A stretch of 64,000 nt of DNA from Siphonodentalium dalli (GCA_032622095.1 CP136067.1:93732707-93796706), one strand, 5' to 3'; positions 62,201 through 62,663 are shown, counted from the stretch's first letter. Numbers and translations: made by a program. Notes: generated by a model from the sequence alone, not told the origin.

Positions 62201-62663
62201 TGTCAGGCCCTAGCAATGATCTTGTTCCAATTTTTCACTTATATCTCGAAGTTTCAAATAGTGTATGATGTTCCACAAATGTGAACGATAATAGCCTTTC
62301 AACTGAGTCAGTTTTATGGTTCTTGTGATGTTCCCGGGCCGTTATATTCTTCCACTGGATAATGGCAATAAAGTCAACAACCCAGCACATGACATCATAA
62401 CGTCATTTAGCAGTGAGGTTAAGCAGCACTATAGTCTGGTAATCACTTGAATGTGTGATGAAATCAGTGCTAAGCTCAGTAATTTATAATCGATTGAATG
62501 GGTATCTTTATCTCATTTTCAGGAACATCATGTACATTTGAAAGTGGAACTTGTGGTTGGAGAAACTCAGCTCGTGACAGCATTGATTGGAAGATACAGA
62601 TGGGAGCCACGCCCAGTCATAGTACAGGTCCAACCAACGATCACACACTCAAAACTGCTCAAG
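1972..62663 (+). CDS. MALRD1-like: Giant MAM/LDLa repeat protein gene (MALRD1-like), internal part, 22 exons
   Basis: Seen: 22 exons on one strand (1972-2264, 2630-2720, 6191-6331, 7427-7683, 8862-9093, 11039-13438, 16391-17347, 20054-21418, 26874-27295, 31644-32515, 33634-34964, 36664-36759, 40835-41281, 44566-45005, 48220-50470, 53286-53908, 54910-55078, 56365-56459, 57797-57976, 59010-59097, 60786-60938, 62523-62663) join with compatible phases and GT-AG borders. They encode 23 MAM domains and 14 LDLa modules with Thr/Pro-rich linkers. Known: MAM domains are extracellular beta-sandwich adhesion modules, and LDLa modules bind calcium through CDxxxDCxDxSDE acidic motifs; this combination occurs in MALRD1/DIET1 and in coral skeletal-matrix MAM/LDLa proteins. 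Inferred: a secreted or membrane-anchored extracellular scaffold. Both ends lie outside the window, so signal peptide, anchor and true length are unknown. It could be more than one gene, but unbroken phase and domain continuity argue for one. Confidence 0.85.
2303..2490. mobile_element. Family A foldback MITE, truncated copy
   Basis: Starts TTAACCCTTCCATGACTGGA and contains the family's diagnostic hairpin (TGCCAATGCATTCTsTTATA followed by its inverted complement). The 3' terminus is missing. It lies in intron 1, 39 bp after the E1 donor. Confidence 0.75.
2630..2720 (+). CDS. Exon E2: C-terminal end of MAM1
   Basis: A 91-bp exon reading [19 protein letters not shown] and then IVVTDGACP. This is the standard MAM ending ([27 protein letters not shown]). 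It enters in phase 0 after TTTGTAG and leaves in phase 1 at GTAAGT. The same small 'EGVxG-DIAIDD' exon recurs as E20, showing a conserved MAM intron position. Confidence 0.88.
2866..3610. other. Intron 2, proximal part: no gene seen
   Basis: Contains a small hairpin (TGCGCCAGTCCATGCTGGACGCA split around 2870-2892), followed by simple-repeat-like Tgtctg/tccttccg sequence of a kind common at ends of dispersed repeats. No open frame resembling a known family. Confidence 0.3.
3617..3845 (+). repeat. Dispersed repeat N, copy 1
   Basis: About 220 bp strongly similar to 54008-54235, in the same orientation. Both copies keep an overlapping open frame with shared peptides (LLLITR, VCLNDY, GSRK, VYGP, ALFWYH-like, SANH). 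The parent element is not recognised. Downstream sequence 3850-4835 shows no further feature I can name. Confidence 0.6.
4838..5440. repeat. Dispersed repeat family M (about 150-bp internal units), copy 1
   Basis: Two to three successive degenerate units of the type 'gatgataactttag ... aaatttggtatgt ... caggtcaagttcgaat ... gagttatg', ending in TATGCCCTAGCGATGCTCTT. Open frames through it are not family-like. Related copies lie at 15350-16140, 26378-26866, 62040-62230 and 63715-64000. Confidence 0.6.
5580..5740. repeat. Large AT-rich palindrome
   Basis: An imperfect foldback centred near 5655: CAGTTTTTTGTTTGAATA at about 5591 pairs with TATTCAAACAAAAAACTG at about 5706, with inner arms around GAAATAT and TTTTCAC/GTGAAAA. 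Probably a small non-autonomous element. The rest of 5740-6190 has no feature I recognise. Confidence 0.55.
6191..6331 (+). CDS. Exon E3: N-terminal part of MAM2
   Basis: A 141-bp exon, phase 1 in and phase 1 out. It reads [21 protein letters not shown] and continues to [14 protein letters not shown]. It has the first two MAM cysteines, the DxFDW motif and the TGPxxDHT loop. E22 has exactly the same length and phases, as expected for homologous MAM-start exons. Confidence 0.9.
6380..6498. mobile_element. Family B foldback element, short copy
   Basis: Ends ACAGTAATGyCCTAAATAAT and its inverse, with inner arms GACTCCTTAACmACAgcAGA; the left arm is internally deleted. It lies 48 bp after the E3 donor. 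Confidence 0.7.
7051..7310. mobile_element. Family A foldback MITE
   Basis: CCCTTTCATGACTGGAGCTT at the left, inverted GTCATGAAAGG at the right, and two internal hairpins with TGCATTCTCTTATATATG arms. It lies in intron 3, before E4. Confidence 0.75.
7427..7683 (+). CDS. Exon E4: central part of MAM2
   Basis: Reads [20 protein letters not shown], then [19 protein letters not shown] and [16 protein letters not shown], ending at SYQ. Phase 1 in (TTTTTCAG), phase 0 out (CAG|GTGAGT). The donor is the first of a short tandem series of donor-like copies that continues into the intron (see 7670-7850). Reading past this donor meets an in-frame TGA about 30 bases on, so only the first site is productive. 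Confidence 0.9.
7670..7850 (+). repeat. Tandem repeat duplicating the E4 donor splice site
   Basis: A unit of about 26 bp (CTACCAGGTGAGTTTACATA) begins in the last bases of exon E4 and continues into the intron: copies near 7676, 7702 (CTACTAGTTGAGTT), 7727, 7753, 7779 and a diverged one near 7835. At least four retain CAG|GTGAGT. Only the first gives an open junction, since an in-frame TGA lies in the second unit. Confidence 0.8.
8058..8274. mobile_element. Family D foldback MITE, full copy
   Basis: A near-perfect 217-bp palindrome bounded by TTAA at both ends: TTAACCCTTTCAGTGCCAAG and CTTGGCACTGAAAGGGTTAA, with long arms containing AATAAATTTGAAAAATGATC. TTAA ends point to a piggyBac-type target site. 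Confidence 0.8.
8639..8822 (+). repeat. Dispersed repeat pair, copy 1
   Basis: Similar over about 185 bp to 62239-62430 (shared GATAATAGCCTTTCAACTGA and CATAACGTCATTTAGCAG blocks). Same orientation, unknown type, about 40 bp before exon E5. Confidence 0.55.
8862..9093 (+). CDS. Exon E5: end of MAM2 and start of MAM3
   Basis: Begins [19 protein letters not shown] (end of MAM2), then the short linker RCPPPGD and MAM3 start [22 protein letters not shown] and [14 protein letters not shown]. Phase 0 in, phase 1 out. MAM2 and MAM3 are joined directly without an LDLa module and without the intron that elsewhere separates adjacent MAMs. An old dispersed repeat (8639-8822) ends about 40 bp upstream. 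Confidence 0.9.
9094..9892. other. Intron 5, proximal part: no gene seen
   Basis: AT-rich sequence with a short C-run near 9560. No exon, hairpin family or recognised repeat was found here. Confidence 0.3.
9893..10168 (+). mobile_element. RTE-like retroelement 3' tail
   Basis: Begins CTAGCTGATGTGCCCGACTT with TCGTCCGGGC and ends with a TTTTCGAGTCTATGAC block and ACACACAGACAGACAGAAG. This is the general layout of the 3' ends of RTE-clade elements and their SINEs; related tails lie at 59156-60298. The assignment is by recall of the pattern. From 10169 to the E6 acceptor I see nothing but AT-rich DNA and a C-run near 10915. Confidence 0.5.
11039..13438 (+). CDS. Exon E6: MAM3 (rest)-LDLa-MAM4-LDLa-MAM5-LDLa-MAM6-MAM7 (start)
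   Basis: A 2,400-bp uninterrupted exon, phase 1 in (TTTTACAG|GA) and out. Layout: rest of MAM3 to about 11390; LDLa(a) about 11425-11510, with only four cysteines; MAM4 about 11515-11985 (subtype [12 protein letters not shown] and SYDW); LDLa(b) about 12011-12123 ([13 protein letters not shown]); MAM5 about 12138-12618 (subtype [18 protein letters not shown]); LDLa(c) about 12686-12797 after a Thr/Pro linker; MAM6 about 12799-13290 (subtype [15 protein letters not shown]); then [10 protein letters not shown] starts MAM7 with no LDLa between. The introns that split MAM domains elsewhere in the gene are absent here, which suggests intron loss. Confidence 0.93.
13506..14945. mobile_element. Family A MITE interrupted by a hAT-like element
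   Basis: Family A starts at TTAACCTTTTCATGACTGGA (13506) and its second hairpin arm breaks at 13701. It resumes after 14901 with CCATATGGAGCC and fades by about 14945. The nested insert is described separately. Confidence 0.65.
13702..14893. mobile_element. hAT-like non-autonomous element, 1.19 kb, nested
   Basis: Flanked by an exact 8-bp duplication GAGCACTC (13694-13701 and 14894-14901). Imperfect terminal inverted repeats GAGGGCCTGACAAA and, inverted at the right end, TAGGGCCAGACGAA. Subterminal runs of ATTCGATTCGA-type sequence occur at both ends. Open frames of about 100 codons on the minus strand (13855-14163) do not resemble a transposase that I can name. The 8-bp target and the AGGGC-like ends fit hAT elements. 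Confidence 0.7.
14991..15194. mobile_element. Family A MITE copy
   Basis: TTATCCCTTTCATAACGGAA to CATCAAAGGGTTAA, with the CAGTACATTCTCTTATATAT hairpin; the second hairpin is deleted. Confidence 0.7.
15350..16140. repeat. Family M repeat, copy 2, split by an insertion
   Basis: The left part about 15350-15523 and right part about 16033-16140 carry the family M blocks (gataac-ttag, gtcaarTTyGaAtatg). The split falls exactly at a TTAA, with the two halves joining to 'tttccga atcttaacttcagttttag'. Confidence 0.55.
15524..16036. mobile_element. TTAA-flanked TIR element nested in family M
   Basis: TTAA duplicated at 15524-15527 and 16033-16036; inverted ends ACGGGCGGCGTT and AACGCCGCCCGT just inside. 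About 505 bp with no coding frame. TTAA targeting suggests a piggyBac-type non-autonomous element. Confidence 0.7.
16145..16305. mobile_element. Family A MITE, internally deleted
   Basis: TTAACCCTTCCATGACTGGA at the left and CATCATGAAAGGGTTAA at the right, bounded by TTAA. It lies about 85 bp before the E7 acceptor. Confidence 0.75.
16391..17347 (+). CDS. Exon E7: MAM7 (rest), MAM8, MAM9 (start)
   Basis: After ATTCAG it reads [18 protein letters not shown], then [16 protein letters not shown] and [16 protein letters not shown] (MAM7). MAM8 runs about 16750-17230 ([10 protein letters not shown] to GDIAIDD-like [15 protein letters not shown]). MAM9 starts [10 protein letters not shown] and stops at SRMTG. 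All three are subtype I and are joined by very short linkers with no LDLa. The donor (ACAG|GTATGA) lies inside the TGP motif, a position not used by other MAMs in this gene. Confidence 0.9.
17348..18084. other. Intron 7, proximal part: no feature seen
   Basis: AT-rich, with no recognisable repeat or exon. Small open frames on the minus strand have no family features. Confidence 0.3.
18085..18498. mobile_element. Small TIR element
   Basis: Inverted ends TCAGGCCCATTTTATACGTC (18086) and, at the right end inverted, TCAGGCCAGTTTTATACATC. About 413 bp, no coding frame, target duplication not obvious. Confidence 0.55.
18503..18755. mobile_element. Family F MITE copy
   Basis: Left end CCCTTTCTGTTGTGACC, inner inverted blocks TGTTCAGATAATAAGTTCAA and TTATTATCTGAAGATTTCC, and right end GTATTTAGTAAACAAAGGGT. 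The same family seeded the satellite at 45.7 kb. The stretch 18756-19478 has nothing else I recognise. Confidence 0.6.
19479..19935. mobile_element. Family C compound foldback element
   Basis: Two hairpins (19479-19630 and 19843-19933), each with GAATGAGGTCCCCAGAGGGT on one side and its inverse on the other. They flank a core with 'atggcctcatctgctaagggagac' type sequence. The first hairpin loop carries an extra AT-rich stretch of about 60 bp. Confidence 0.7.
19952..20033. mobile_element. Family B foldback, mini copy next to E8 acceptor
   Basis: A short palindrome: AATCGACTTCTTAACCACAG pairing with CTGTGGTTAAGAAGTCGATT, ending GGGCATTACTGTA. Only about 20 bp (including TTCCTTCACACAG) separate it from exon E8. 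Confidence 0.75.
20054..21418 (+). CDS. Exon E8: MAM9 (rest), MAM10, MAM11 (most)
   Basis: Starts in phase 1 with [20 protein letters not shown], completing the TG|P split of MAM9, which ends near 20436 ([14 protein letters not shown]). A Thr/Pro-rich linker follows, then MAM10 (about 20503-20973, [10 protein letters not shown] to [14 protein letters not shown]) and MAM11 (from 20984, [12 protein letters not shown]), which breaks off at [11 protein letters not shown]. The second MAM11 motif has Y where W is usual (CGY). Repeat family B ends about 20 bp before the acceptor. Confidence 0.9.
21419..22186. other. Intron 8, proximal part: no feature seen
   Basis: AT-rich with a G-run near 21482. 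No repeat family or exon recognised. Confidence 0.3.
22187..23728. mobile_element. Family F element, expanded copy
   Basis: The left part (ACTAAATGGATTCTTC, GGTCTATTATTGATTTACAG, GGGAAATGTCCAGATAATAA) and right end (GTATTTAGCATAGAAAGGGT) match family F. Between them sit a 22-bp array and a long inverted repeat (about 22950-23125 against 23500-23685, sharing ACATCAAAAGAAAGTAAATT and ACAAAGTTCACAAG-type blocks). Confidence 0.6.
22355..22882. repeat. 22-bp tandem array, about 24 copies
   Basis: The unit is ACAACAAATGACCTATGGTC plus GT, with small variants (AAATAACC, GTCCT, GTCAT). It interrupts the family F hairpin exactly between the two arms AGATAATAA and TTATTATCTGAACAT, and the unit resembles the family's own loop (TTCAACAAATGACC). 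Confidence 0.85.
23931..24330. mobile_element. Family E MITE, copy 1
   Basis: About 400 bp bounded by TTAA: TTAACCCTTTACCCAACA at the left and TTGTTGGGTAAAGGGTTAA at the right. It contains two copies of the TGCATTCTCTTATATATGCG hairpin also found in family A. Near-identical but inverted relative to 25522-25894. Confidence 0.8.
24725..24982. mobile_element. Family A MITE copy
   Basis: TTAACCCTTTCATGACGGGA to CCAGTCATGGAAGTGTTAA with two hairpins; TTAA at both ends. Confidence 0.8.
25522..25894. mobile_element. Family E MITE, copy 2 (inverted)
   Basis: The same element as 23931-24330 in opposite orientation, ending TTGGGTAAAGGGTTAA. Very few differences are visible, so recent activity or gene conversion is likely. 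Confidence 0.8.
25895..26377. other. Intron 8, distal part: degenerate repeat-like DNA
   Basis: Contains 'gcccgtaactctggtgtt' and 'ccaggtttggtgatgatcgg' phrases typical of dispersed repeats and a C-run near 26170. No exon found. Confidence 0.3.
26378..26866. repeat. Family M repeat, copy 3, ending at the E9 acceptor
   Basis: Inverted short ends TATACGCCCGTTT (26382) and AAACGGGCGTATTA (26827) around two units of about 163 bp (GTTTCCGGATGATAACTTTA, CAAATTTGGTATrTTAGTTT). The terminal ATGACATGCTCTTGTT runs into the exon E9 acceptor. Confidence 0.65.
26874..27295 (+). CDS. Exon E9: last strands of MAM11 and start of MAM12
   Basis: Phase 1 in after TTGTTTCCAG. Reads [14 protein letters not shown] (end of MAM11), PPGS, then MAM12: [42 protein letters not shown] and [18 protein letters not shown] to KQAQ, phase 0 out (ACAG|GTTTGT). 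The acceptor pyrimidine tract appears to come from the end of a dispersed repeat (26378-26866). The E8/E9 junction replaces the usual GDIAIDD with G|VIAVDD. Confidence 0.87.
27358..27750. mobile_element. Family C compound element
   Basis: Hairpins at 27360-27451 and 27655-27747 with the AATGAGGTCCCCAGAGGGTG / CACCCTCTGTGGACCTCATT pair. It lies about 65 bp after the E9 donor. 27750-28209 shows nothing recognised. Confidence 0.65.
28210..28515. mobile_element. Family A MITE copy
   Basis: ACATGACTGGAGCTTCCTGA at the left and CTCGTCATGAAAGGG at the right, with degenerate internal hairpins. Confidence 0.65.
28800..29062. repeat. 22-bp G-rich minisatellite
   Basis: About 12 copies of a GTAAATAGGGTYGGGAGGGG-type unit, becoming irregular to the right. 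No coding potential claimed. Confidence 0.8.
29134..30034. mobile_element. Family F MITE, long copy, with an inner palindrome
   Basis: TTAACCCTATCTATACAAAA at the left and GGTTAGAAAGGGTTAA at the right, both with TTAA. Near its right side sits a strong palindrome (about 29788-29913, arms GAGTGTTTCTCTCATATGAT and inverse). Confidence 0.65.
30220..30358. mobile_element. Family D MITE, half copy
   Basis: TTAA-bounded. The right arm is identical in type to 8058-8274 but the left arm is reduced to TTAACCCTTTCAGTGCCAAG, so it can no longer form the full hairpin. Confidence 0.75.
30359..31643. other. Intron 9, distal part: no gene supported
   Basis: Contains a cysteine-rich open frame at about 30584-30817 with no ATG at its start, described under findings. 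No MAM or LDLa exon and no repeat family seen in the remainder. Confidence 0.3.
31644..32515 (+). CDS. Exon E10: end of MAM12, LDLa, MAM13, LDLa
   Basis: Phase 0 in (GTACAG). [20 protein letters not shown] and [14 protein letters not shown] finish MAM12. LDLa(d) (about 31795-31892) has [13 protein letters not shown] but only three residues between its first two cysteines. MAM13 (about 31898-32364) is subtype [40 protein letters not shown]. LDLa(e) (about 32388-32502) has [13 protein letters not shown]. It exits in phase 2 (CACAG|GTATG), the only phase-2 junction found in the gene. Confidence 0.92.
32971..33081. mobile_element. Family B element, left half
   Basis: ACAGTAATGTCCTAAATAAT to GGAAAGCTCTCACTGAGA; stops at the palindrome centre. 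The region 32516-32970 before it is AT-rich with no recognised feature. Confidence 0.7.
33255..33605. mobile_element. Family A MITE and an adjoining relic
   Basis: The main copy ends CCATCATGAAAGGGTTA at 33512. A second fragment with GGGGCTCCATAAAGGGTTAA ends at 33605, only 28 bp before the E11 exon start. Confidence 0.65.
33634..34964 (+). CDS. Exon E11: MAM14, LDLa, MAM15, LDLa, MAM16 (start)
   Basis: Phase 2 in after a strong TTCTTTTTTCAG. MAM14 (subtype I) [26 protein letters not shown]; Thr/Pro linker; LDLa(f) about 34188-34292 ([13 protein letters not shown]); MAM15 (subtype II) about 34299-34783 ([36 protein letters not shown]); LDLa(g) about 34805-34910 ([13 protein letters not shown]); MAM16 start [12 protein letters not shown]. 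The exit is phase 1 between the CxW and DxFDW motifs, an intron position not shared with other MAMs here. Confidence 0.93.
35161..35423. mobile_element. Family A MITE copy
   Basis: TTAACCCTTTCATGGCGGGA to TGTCATGGAAGGGTTAA, with two hairpins; TTAA-bounded. Confidence 0.8.
35424..36252. repeat. About 44-bp tandem array
   Basis: Repeated unit of the type AATGTGAATGTTTTCCCTCA, CTTATCATAGACAATATGCC, TGAT, about 18-20 copies, some with a TGAATTAGTATTATT insert and others shortened near the right end. It begins directly at the right terminus of the family A copy. 36253-36663 has no feature I recognise. Confidence 0.85.
36664..36759 (+). CDS. Exon E12: small MAM16 exon
   Basis: A 96-bp exon, phase 1 to phase 1: [32 protein letters not shown]. 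It holds only the DNFDW and TGPxxDHT motifs of MAM16 and fits exactly between E11 ([12 protein letters not shown]) and E13 ([13 protein letters not shown]). The acceptor is TTTACAG. The 5' neighbour intron carries a 44-bp tandem array and the 3' intron carries a nested hAT-like element. Confidence 0.88.
36805..37023. mobile_element. Family B foldback, full copy
   Basis: Near-perfect palindrome of about 218 bp: ACAGTAATGCCCTAAATAAT at the left and AGGACATTACTGT at the right, centre CTCTCACTGAGAGCTTTCCG. It lies 45 bp after the E12 donor. 37024-37616 shows nothing recognised. Confidence 0.8.
37699..39550. mobile_element. hAT-like non-autonomous element, 1.85 kb
   Basis: Flanked by an 8-bp duplication with one mismatch (GCCACTTC 37691-37698; GCCGCTTC 39551-39558). 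Ends TGGGCCCCTGC and, inverted, TAGGCCCCTGC. The flanks rejoin to the intact family L sequence. Two overlapping minus-strand frames (38800-39192 and 38987-39295) are not recognisable; a faint resemblance to a BED-type finger is not claimed. It also holds a strong palindrome at about 38435-38577. Confidence 0.7.
38435..38577. repeat. Near-perfect palindrome
   Basis: Arms of about 65 bases centred near 38506: CAATAGTTAACTGTCATCAG at the left and its complement at the right, with GAGTGAAAAATAATCCTCGC near the centre. Strong cruciform or hairpin potential. Confidence 0.75.
40343..40813. mobile_element. Family L element next to E13
   Basis: AAAGGTATTCAATCCGATCA to ATAATGCATCTTTAA. The right end lies about 22 bp from exon E13. 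Confidence 0.65.
40835..41281 (+). CDS. Exon E13: MAM16 (rest) and first half of an LDLa
   Basis: Phase 1 in. [40 protein letters not shown] and [20 protein letters not shown] complete MAM16. A Thr/Pro linker (VMTTLSPC) leads into LDLa(h) [18 protein letters not shown], which is cut by a phase-1 intron before its calcium-binding half. Repeat family L ends about 22 bp before the acceptor, so branch point and tract lie at or inside the repeat border. Confidence 0.9.
41282..41851. other. Intron 13, proximal part: no feature seen
   Basis: AT-rich. The small open frame at 41535-41786 has no family features. Confidence 0.3.
41852..41990. mobile_element. Family C element, single hairpin
   Basis: AATGCGGTTCCCATTGGGTG at the left and CACCCTCTGGGGACCTCATT at the right, plus the CTCATCATC tail. 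41990-42842 has nothing else I recognise. Confidence 0.6.
42843..42960. repeat. Palindrome
   Basis: Arms GGGTATCTGTACAAGAAATA / TATTTCTTGTAAAGATACCC around CGCGAAGCGG. It also pairs the outer ATAACC / GGTTAT blocks. 42961-44335 shows no gene or repeat I can name. Confidence 0.55.
44336..44475. mobile_element. Family B foldback copy
   Basis: AATTATGGGTAACTTTTCAG at the left, inverse at the right, centre CTCTCACTGAGAGCTTTCCG; outer arms lost. Confidence 0.75.
44566..45005 (+). CDS. Exon E14: second half of LDLa and most of MAM17
   Basis: [18 protein letters not shown] supplies the missing half of LDLa(h), with one extra residue in the CDxxxDC spacing. MAM17 (subtype II) follows: [44 protein letters not shown] and LYLRQ-like strands ending KRYIR. 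The acceptor is AAG rather than CAG (CATCTTTAAG). Phase 0 out at CGG|GTACGT. A family C repeat starts about 40 bp into the next intron. Confidence 0.87.
45043..45453. mobile_element. Family C compound element
   Basis: Two hairpins (45046-45130, 45355-45451) with the GGTGAATTyAGTGATGCT arms flank a core of about 225 bp very like that at 19630-19843. It begins about 40 bp after the E14 donor. Confidence 0.7.
45494..45745. mobile_element. Family F MITE that feeds into a satellite
   Basis: CCCTTCCTATACTAAATGGA at the left, GGTGTTCAGGTATTAAAAGC, then the right end GTATTTAGTATAGAAAGGGT. The last 66 bases are the first unit of the array that follows. Confidence 0.7.
45680..47795. repeat. 66-bp satellite array with a higher-order segment
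   Basis: About 12 almost identical 66-bp units (TTATTATCTGAACATTTACT, AAGGGAATTACTCGTCAATG, AGTATTTAGTATAGAAAGGG) to about 46480, then diverged units. From about 46620 to 47280 there is a 180-bp higher-order unit whose 'aaacatat' marks fall at 46680, 46860, 47040 and 47220. A 275-codon minus-strand frame exists only because 66 is divisible by 3. Confidence 0.9.
47937..48170. mobile_element. Family A MITE copy
   Basis: TTAACCCTTCAATAACTGGA to TCTGTCAAGAAAGTGGGTAA. The second hairpin is shortened. It ends 49 bp before exon E15. Confidence 0.65.
48220..50470 (+). CDS. Exon E15: end of MAM17, LDLa, MAM18, LDLa, MAM19, LDLa, MAM20, LDLa
   Basis: A 2,251-bp exon, phase 0 in (TTCTTACAG|GCAACA), phase 1 out (GTG|GTGAGT). 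[14 protein letters not shown] and [11 protein letters not shown] end MAM17. LDLa(i) about 48377-48491; MAM18 (I) about 48507-48972; LDLa(j) about 49032-49140; MAM19 (II) about 49147-49620; LDLa(k) about 49644-49754; MAM20 (I) about 49770-50270; Thr/Pro linker; LDLa(l) about 50357-50467. MAM20 begins [13 protein letters not shown], lacking both cysteines of the usual CxFExxxCxW start, although the rest of the domain is normal. Confidence 0.93.
50880..50990. repeat. Palindrome
   Basis: ATCTACAACTCGTCCCCAGT at the left pairs with GGGGACTCGTTGTAGAT at the right, with inner AGCGGAATTTACA / TGTAAATTCCGCT arms. 50471-50879 before it has no recognised feature. Confidence 0.6.
50998..52400. mobile_element. 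hAT-like TIR element, 1.40 kb
   Basis: Inverted ends CAGGGTTTCCG and CGGAAACCCTG with an exact 7-bp flank TCTATTT on both sides (50991-50997; 52401-52407). The interior has a G-run near 51772 and a repeated 'cgatagcaygggatctc' phrase but no transposase I recognise. CAGGG ends fit hAT elements, whose usual target is 8 bp. Confidence 0.65.
52515..52590 (+). pseudogene. Decayed duplicate of the start of exon E16
   Basis: After an acceptor-like TTTTTAG the sequence reads [20 protein letters not shown], clearly a copy of E16's [20 protein letters not shown] with about 13 base differences over some 72 bases. The invariant F of CTFE is now L and the conserved W is now R. Similarity stops after about 75 bases and the frame soon meets a stop. 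It lies 771 bp upstream of E16 and just after the hAT-like element 50998-52400. I infer a partial exon duplication, no longer coding. Confidence 0.75.
52705..53192 (+). mobile_element. Family K TIR element, copy 1
   Basis: TTAAAGGCCCACTTAAGTTT at the left and ATCAATTGGACCTTTAAA at the right; contains a small GGGGAATAACTCTATCTTTA hairpin. An inverted copy lies at 58480-58932. Confidence 0.65.
53286..53908 (+). CDS. Exon E16: MAM21 and most of an LDLa
   Basis: Phase 1 in after TTTATAG (g|TG = V). [73 protein letters not shown] and [19 protein letters not shown] make MAM21. LDLa(m) reads [28 protein letters not shown] and ends at GTG|GTGAGT in phase 0; its sixth cysteine is supplied by E17. A decayed copy of the first part of this exon lies at 52515-52590. 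Confidence 0.9.
54008..54235 (+). repeat. Dispersed repeat N, copy 2
   Basis: Similar to 3617-3845 over about 220 bp, starting about 100 bp after the E16 donor. The frame read through from E16 runs into it by chance. Confidence 0.6.
54384..54640. mobile_element. Family A MITE copy
   Basis: TTAAAGCCTTTCATGACGGG to CCAGTCATGGAAGGGTTAA, two hairpins. Confidence 0.75.
54665..54832. mobile_element. Family B foldback copy
   Basis: ACAGTAATGCTCTAAATAAT to GATTATTTGAGCATTACTGT, centre shortened; ends 77 bp before E17. Confidence 0.75.
54910..55078 (+). CDS. Exon E17: last cysteine of LDLa and N-terminal part of MAM22
   Basis: Phase 0 in (ATCTAG), phase 1 out. VSIC closes LDLa(m), then a short linker TQLYPGR and MAM22 start [24 protein letters not shown] and [13 protein letters not shown]. 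The CxxSW spacing has one extra residue compared with the usual CxW. A family B foldback repeat ends about 77 bp upstream. Confidence 0.87.
55305..55835. repeat. 17-bp tandem array, about 31 copies
   Basis: Unit TTGGTTTGTACATTGCG with few variants. Because 17 is not a multiple of 3 and the unit lacks stops on either strand, long frames run through in several frames of both strands. They are by-products of the repeat. Confidence 0.88.
55900..56390 (+). repeat. Tandem array of a 3' splice site plus exon start (E18)
   Basis: About nine units of 56-61 bp. Each contains TTATTTTTTCAG followed by GCCAGTAyrTCwATATGGAG, AGCTCGGGGCGTAACCTCAC. Seven units keep TTTTTTCAGG. The last unit (acceptor 56362-56364) continues into the rest of exon E18. 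The first unit has lost its acceptor. Confidence 0.85.
56365..56459 (+). CDS. Exon E18: short MAM22 exon at the end of a splice-site array
   Basis: A 95-bp exon, phase 1 in, phase 0 out. [19 protein letters not shown] to KGTSQNCQ supplies the strand between the TGPxxDHT loop and the FWYNM motif of MAM22. The acceptor TTTTTTCAG and the first 25 or so bases belong to the last unit of a tandem array (55900-56390). I chose this last copy because only it continues into the MAM sequence. A second donor-like CAG|GTATGG lies about 20 bases past the chosen donor. Confidence 0.8.
56577..56690. repeat. Palindrome
   Basis: TTTTTGGTTGGATATGGGAA at the left and ATATCCAGCCAAAAA at the right with inner ATTATCTCAT / ATGAGATAAT arms. 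The following sequence to 57349 has open frames of about 110 codons without recognised features. Confidence 0.55.
57350..57437. repeat. Palindrome
   Basis: GAATATCCACACTTTTTAGG at the left and AAAAAGTGTGGATATCC at the right, with inner ATATGGGTTA / TAACCCATAT arms. Confidence 0.6.
57597..57727. mobile_element. Family B element, left half
   Basis: ACAGTAATGCCCTAAATAAT to AGAGCTTTCCGATGAATGGC; breaks off just past the centre, about 69 bp before E19. Confidence 0.7.
57797..57976 (+). CDS. Exon E19: central part of MAM22
   Basis: A 180-bp exon, phase 0 at both ends: [20 protein letters not shown], then [20 protein letters not shown] to DFQ. It completes C-LRFWYNM with E18 and leads to MVIEGVVG in E20. 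In other MAMs of this gene these strands are not divided from the preceding cysteine by an intron. Confidence 0.87.
58030..58345. repeat. Family F fragment with a three-copy 65-bp tandem
   Basis: Starts CCTTTCTATACTGAACGGAT like family F, then three copies of a unit with GATCTTGTCA, GTTAACATTGATATGTGG, CAAATTCATTGTGGTTGGGG. Confidence 0.55.
58480..58932 (-). mobile_element. Family K TIR element, copy 2 (inverted)
   Basis: Runs opposite to 52705-53192: TTAACGGCCAACATAATTTT at the left; TCGGTGACTCGAAACTTAAA and TGGTCCTTTAA at the right. It ends 77 bp before E20. Confidence 0.65.
59010..59097 (+). CDS. Exon E20: C-terminal end of MAM22
   Basis: An 88-bp exon, phase 0 in (TATTTCAG), phase 1 out. 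[19 protein letters not shown] and [10 protein letters not shown] form the standard MAM ending. It matches E2 in position, phase and length class. RTE-like repeat tails fill the following intron. Confidence 0.88.
59156..60298 (+). mobile_element. Two RTE-like tails in series, the second with a three-copy tandem
   Basis: First tail about 59156-59806 (GATTAGCCCGCCACTGGCGG, ending TTTTCGAGTCTATAAAGG and ACACACA). Second tail about 59816-60298 (CTAGCCGATGAGCCCGACGT, ending in ACAGACAGACAAACAGACAG). The second contains three units of about 116 bp with AAGTCGATAGCTCCACCyGT and TCTGCGCATGCG; these produce an artefactual minus-strand frame (59845-60099). Confidence 0.5.
60393..60514. mobile_element. 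Family A MITE, truncated
   Basis: TTAACTCTTTCATATCCAAG with the first hairpin only; the right part is replaced by the E21 acceptor array. Confidence 0.6.
60515..60840 (+). repeat. Tandem array of the E21 acceptor region
   Basis: Four units of about 90-100 bp, each with CCACTCCCcyGACAACCACA, TTCAGTyCATGTkGAAAG and then CTTATTATTmAGGTATAATT. The first unit has an intact ATTATTCAG|G, the second has ATCAAG without the following G, and the third has ATTATTAAG|G, which leads into the open exon. The fourth unit is the coding start of E21 itself. Confidence 0.8.
60786..60938 (+). CDS. Exon E21: Thr/Pro linker and LDLa module
   Basis: Phase 1 to phase 1. [20 protein letters not shown] leads into LDLa(n) with [17 protein letters not shown] and [10 protein letters not shown]. 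The exon start, together with its acceptor region, is the last unit of a short tandem array (about 60515-60840). The chosen acceptor is ATTATTAAG; an upstream copy has a better-looking ATTATTCAG, but reading from it meets a TGA right after SPC. The start therefore rests on the open frame and carries some uncertainty. Confidence 0.78.
61000..61385. mobile_element. Family C compound element
   Basis: Hairpins 61005-61090 (AATAAGGTCCCCAGAGGATG) and 61292-61380 (GAATGAGGTCACCAGATGGT and inverse) around a core like that at 27451-27655. Confidence 0.65.
61493..61900. mobile_element. Family L element copy
   Basis: TTAAAGGTACTAAATTCGAT, AACAACAAACTTTTTTGAAA, TGCCGCTTCAGTTATCAG to a GGGCATTGTGCATTATATGC-like end. 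This intact copy shows the empty site for the insertion at 37699. Confidence 0.6.
62040..62430. repeat. Family M fragment followed by dispersed repeat copy 2
   Basis: 62040-62230 carries CCAGATGATAACTTTATTAA and ends GGCCCTAGCAATGATCTTGT. 62239-62430 matches 8639-8822 (GATAATAGCCTTTCAACTGA, CATAACGTCATTTAGCAGTG). Confidence 0.5.
62523..62663 (+). CDS. Exon E22: N-terminal part of MAM23
   Basis: A 141-bp exon, phase 1 to phase 1, after [49 protein letters not shown] and HTLKTAQ give the first two cysteines, DW motif and TGPxxDHT loop. It has the same length and phases as E3. The continuation (a 'GHYxYxE' exon) should lie beyond the window; I found none in 62664-64000. Confidence 0.88.
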